Positions 61,565 to 64,000 of a DNA stretch of 64,000 bases are shown piece by piece. The stretch covers positions 248,001 through 312,000 of the forward strand of contig NZ_CP147243.1 of assembly GCF_037198285.1 (NCBI RefSeq), in the 5' to 3' direction. How positions within the stretch are numbered: position 1 is the first letter of the stretch; every line of letters begins with the position of its first letter. The position numbers and the translations under genes were made by a program. Under the pieces are notes generated by a model that saw only the letters and a program-made list of their open reading frames with translations, searched no databases and had not been told where the DNA came from. The stretch is from Haladaptatus sp. DJG-WS-42. GTDB taxonomy: Archaea; Halobacteriota; Halobacteria; Halobacteriales; Halococcaceae.

Positions 61565-62842
61565 TCAGGGTGCGGGTGAGGGGAGCGCGCGGTGGGCGCG
61601 CGGTGGGAGCAAGTAGTTCGCCCGGTGTTTGACGAACATATATTCGAGGATGCCGTTGTTCACGCGCTGTTTGATAGCGGGGCTCGCTTCGACTTGTTTT
61701 TCACCGTTCATCGCCTCTCTCGTCTTCTCGAAATCGCCAATTCCGCGGTGAAGCGAGACGAAGTGGACGCCAGCCTCGCCGTCGTCGGTTGAGTCGAAGT
61801 CCCGTCGAAGGATGATTGGTTTGTCGTTCTCTCGCACGCTCGCCATTTTCTGTGAGTGACCAACACGGCCGTAGGTTCGTGCGTCTTCGTCAATCCGGTC
61901 TGCGCACTCGCCCGCTACCCGCGAGTCCGTGCCGAGGGTGTGGCCTGCGCCTTCGACGAGGCCTTCCTCTGCGTGGAACGGACAGAACATCTCTGCGACG
62001 CGCTCTTCGTGGTTCTGTTCGCCGTACCAATCGTCAAGGCGGAGACGAATGCGCGAGACGTGTTGGGTGCTCCCGCCCGCGAAAGGGCTGTCTTGAATCG
62101 TCACGCGGTCTTCTGTGGCCTGGTTGTCTTTGAATCCGGACTTGAATCCCATGTAGAGTGGGGAGTCTTCAGGCACGGGGTTGCCCTCGGGAATGCCGTC
62201 TACGTCCTGGTGTTCGGCTGGCAGGCCTTCACCGACGAATCCGGTGCGTCGCCCGGCTTTTTCGAAGATGCCGTCGAAGCTTGCAGCCATCTCGTGGCCG
62301 TTCAACGCCTCTTGGTCGCCCATCAGTGCCTCTTCTGCGGCGAGGACGACGTGGCCGTAGTCGCTTGCGAGATGAATGATGGCGTCATAGTCTTCGAGTT
62401 CCGGTTCCTCGAACGATGACAGCGCTTTGGGCTGTGGCAGGTCAACCGAGTCCGGGAGCGACTCGTCAAATCGGTCGAAGTACGCGGGCGAATAGCCCAT
62501 CGTGAACAGCAGGCCGTTGTGGCTGCGTTCGTAGGCGTGTTCGAGGCTCTGAAGCGTGGCCTCGACGGTTTCTCGTTCTGCTGCTGTCGGCGTGTCGCCC
62601 GTGTAGTTGAACGGAAGGAGAAGGTGGTGTTTCGGCGCCATGACGTTGCCCACGTCACTGGTCATGAGCGAGTCGTTCCACGCGTGTTGGCGGGTCGGAT
62701 ACGACGAGAGGTCTTCGGGACCACTTGGCACGTCGGGGTTGCCTTCGCGGTCGAGGCAGGCTGATAAGGCAGCGGCACCGCCAATCGCGACGGCGCTTTT
62801 GACGAACGCTCGACGCGATATGCCACGGGTTTTGCGGGCCAT
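61565..62842 (-). CDS. Tat-exported DyP-type-peroxidase-like protein
   Basis: A 425-residue precursor. The Tat signal RRAFVKSAVAIGGAAALSAC includes a lipobox-like LSAC. The mature part resembles DyP-type peroxidases in its last half: GRVGHSQKM (candidate proximal His, about 345), IILRRDFDST and AGVHFVSLHRGIGDFEKTREAMNG. The usual distal GFxDG Asp motif is not clear; GFKSGFKDNQ is the nearest. Function may therefore be a divergent heme protein or a non-peroxidase relative. It lies 40 bp downstream of the partial membrane protein gene, which points in the same direction. Confidence 0.65.
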   Translation of the reverse strand: MARKTRGISRRAFVKSAVAIGGAAALSACLDREGNPDVPSGPEDLSSYPTRQHAWNDSLMTSDVGNVMAPKHHLLLPFNYTGDTPTAAERETVEATLQSLEHAYERSHNGLLFTMGYSPAYFDRFDESLPDSVDLPQPKALSSFEEPELEDYDAIIHLASDYGHVVLAAEEALMGDQEALNGHEMAASFDGIFEKAGRRTGFVGEGLPAEHQDVDGIPEGNPVPEDSPLYMGFKSGFKDNQATEDRVTIQDSPFAGGSTQHVSRIRLRLDDWYGEQNHEERVAEMFCPFHAEEGLVEGAGHTLGTDSRVAGECADRIDEDARTYGRVGHSQKMASVRENDKPIILRRDFDSTDDGEAGVHFVSLHRGIGDFEKTREAMNGEKQVEASPAIKQRVNNGILEYMFVKHRANYLLPPRAHRALPSPAP

Positions 62843-62881
62843 TGGGAAAGAATTGGGAACGGGGAGGAAAATGTGTTCTGC

Positions 62882-64000
62882 TTAGCCCGTGACGACGGGG
62901 CGCGAGATAATCCAGAGCGAGAGCACGGTGTAGCCGACCATCAGCGCGACGAGCGGGACGTGTGCGCGTCGGGCCAGTGCGGGTGTTTCGTAGCGACGAA
63001 TCGCAACGCCGTGGGCGGCGACGACGGCGACGACGTGCCCGACGACGATGAGCAACACCTGTGACCCCCAAAACAGGGGCAATGAAAGCCAGTCGGTGAG
63101 CGAGATGAGCGGCGCTGGTCCGGTGGTGAATCCAGCGAGTGCAAGCGCAACGAACTGTCCCGTGTTGTCGAGGACGAACGGATAGACGTGGGCGAGTTCG
63201 TACGCCACCGCAATCGGGAGAATCGTCGGAGCGAATACGAGTGCGGCCTCGTGCCACTCATTGCGGTTTCCGGCCTGCGTGACGAGCAGGACGATGAGCG
63301 CATAGCTTGTGAGGAAGCCAAGGAAGCCAAAGATGAACAGAAGGATATCGACGCTTCCACCGAGAGTAAGGCTAGAGCGAAGCTCCGTTGACAATGATTG
63401 GAACTCCGGCGTACTCGTAAAGCCATCGAAGCTAACGGTGTACACCGTGGCGATGATGAACGCCGTGAGGCTCAGGTCGCTCGCAGATTCGAGACAGCCA
63501 GCCCACGGCCGTCGAAGTTCTATTCGCGCGGTCCTGTCCGATGCGCGTGAGAAACGGATGGGTGCCACGCGCCCAAACAGGCGGTACAGTACGGCGAAGA
63601 AGTCTGCGCGCTCGAACCATGTTTCGCCGTAGTAGACGCCACCGACCACCATCACCAGCGCGTAGCCGAGGATGAACGTGGCCGTCGCTTGTGGGTCCCG
63701 TGGAATCGCGGTCAGATTCTCAAAGATACCGACGACGAGGAGGAAGCCACTGACTGCGGGCCAGTGGCCAAGCCACGCTGGATATGTCGAGAGTTGAAGG
63801 CTGCGTCCTTCGAGCCGAGAGAGGCCGCGATAGAGCGTGCGCCACGGCGAGAGAGTACGCCACGGGCTTCCCACGAGCAGCGAGACGATGGCGACGCCTT
63901 TGAGCCAGACCCACCAGCTAAAGAACGTCGCCGGATTTTCGGCTCCGGCCTGCTTGCCAAAGAGTCCCCAGAACACGGTGAGGGCGAGGAGGCTGAGAAA
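62882..64000 (-). CDS. Multi-span haloarchaeal membrane protein, 5' end beyond window
   Basis: The frame is open at the right edge of the window (FLSLLALTVFWGLFG), so the gene begins beyond it. At least 372 residues with about eight membrane segments are visible. Cytoplasmic loops carry a PWRTLSPWRTLYRGLSRLEGR repeat and RRPWAGCLESASDL; later helices contain H residues (ELAHVYPFVLDNTGQ; VVGHVVAVVAAHG) that could bind heme or metal. I do not recognise the family with certainty. It is upstream of the DyP-like Tat protein on the same strand, so the two may be linked. Confidence 0.68.
   Translation of the reverse strand, partial: FLSLLALTVFWGLFGKQAGAENPATFFSWWVWLKGVAIVSLLVGSPWRTLSPWRTLYRGLSRLEGRSLQLSTYPAWLGHWPAVSGFLLVVGIFENLTAIPRDPQATATFILGYALVMVVGGVYYGETWFERADFFAVLYRLFGRVAPIRFSRASDRTARIELRRPWAGCLESASDLSLTAFIIATVYTVSFDGFTSTPEFQSLSTELRSSLTLGGSVDILLFIFGFLGFLTSYALIVLLVTQAGNRNEWHEAALVFAPTILPIAVAYELAHVYPFVLDNTGQFVALALAGFTTGPAPLISLTDWLSLPLFWGSQVLLIVVGHVVAVVAAHGVAIRRYETPALARRAHVPLVALMVGYTVLSLWIISRPVVTG

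Overview
This 64 kb window is chromosomal DNA of a haloarchaeon (class Halobacteria). The evidence is moderately high GC, acidic proteins rich in D and E, many genes that start at or very near the predicted transcription start with a TATA-like element about 27 nt upstream, twin-arginine lipoproteins, haloarchaeal families (TbsP, HalX, amphi-Trp, UPF0179, KaiC-like signalling ATPases) and archaeal tRNAs without encoded CCA. The genus cannot be fixed from this window. No IS element, CRISPR array, rRNA or replication origin was seen.

Layout. 1-7.3 kb: the end of an AI-2E-type permease, a PadR regulator, small proteins, a DUF1028 protein, then a sulfur-trafficking region. That region holds a TSUP exporter with a 49-residue partner, a split YeeE/YedE transporter and a rhodanese/metallo-beta-lactamase protein on the minus strand, divergent from tusA and dsrE across a promoter with CCACAATA repeats. 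7.3-16.7 kb: an alcohol dehydrogenase, folD, a signalling module (KaiC-like ATPase, HalX response regulator, PAS/GAF histidine kinase), a lipoprotein and glyA. 16.8-24.1 kb: a CHAT-protease-like protein, the regulator TbsP, a YcaO cyclodehydratase fusion, membrane proteins and tRNA-Leu(CAA). 24.1-30.9 kb: a complete dipeptide ABC transporter operon. 31-37.1 kb: two paralogous aspartoacylase-type hydrolases around an MFS transporter, a flavoprotein oxidoreductase and small conserved proteins. 37.7-45.3 kb: the four-gene PrkA-PrkA-DUF444-SpoVR stress operon. 45.4-51.6 kb: fatty-acid activation and beta-oxidation genes with tRNA-Glu(UUC). 51.6-56.2 kb: cysE behind a cysteine-ended leader peptide, AlkA, NUDIX, and RimK-protease beside a third aspartoacylase. 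56.2-59.7 kb: sdhCDBA. 59.7-64 kb: a sugar nucleotidylyltransferase, a zinc-finger microprotein, a DyP-like Tat protein and a partial membrane protein.

Most interesting. (1) A 25-codon open frame ending Cys-Cys-Cys-stop lies 51 nt before cysE. Its Cys codons and stop can pair with the cysE start region, which suggests a cysteine-sensing translational attenuator. (2) The YcaO protein carries a Cys4 E1-like N-terminal region, the YcaO ATP-binding glutamates and a terminal PxPxP, which are hallmarks of azoline-forming cyclodehydratases, but no precursor peptide is nearby. (3) Both tRNA genes have an exact 21-nt copy of their own 3' end 102-121 bp downstream, in hairpin-rich DNA. All functional statements are by sequence inspection only; no database search was run.
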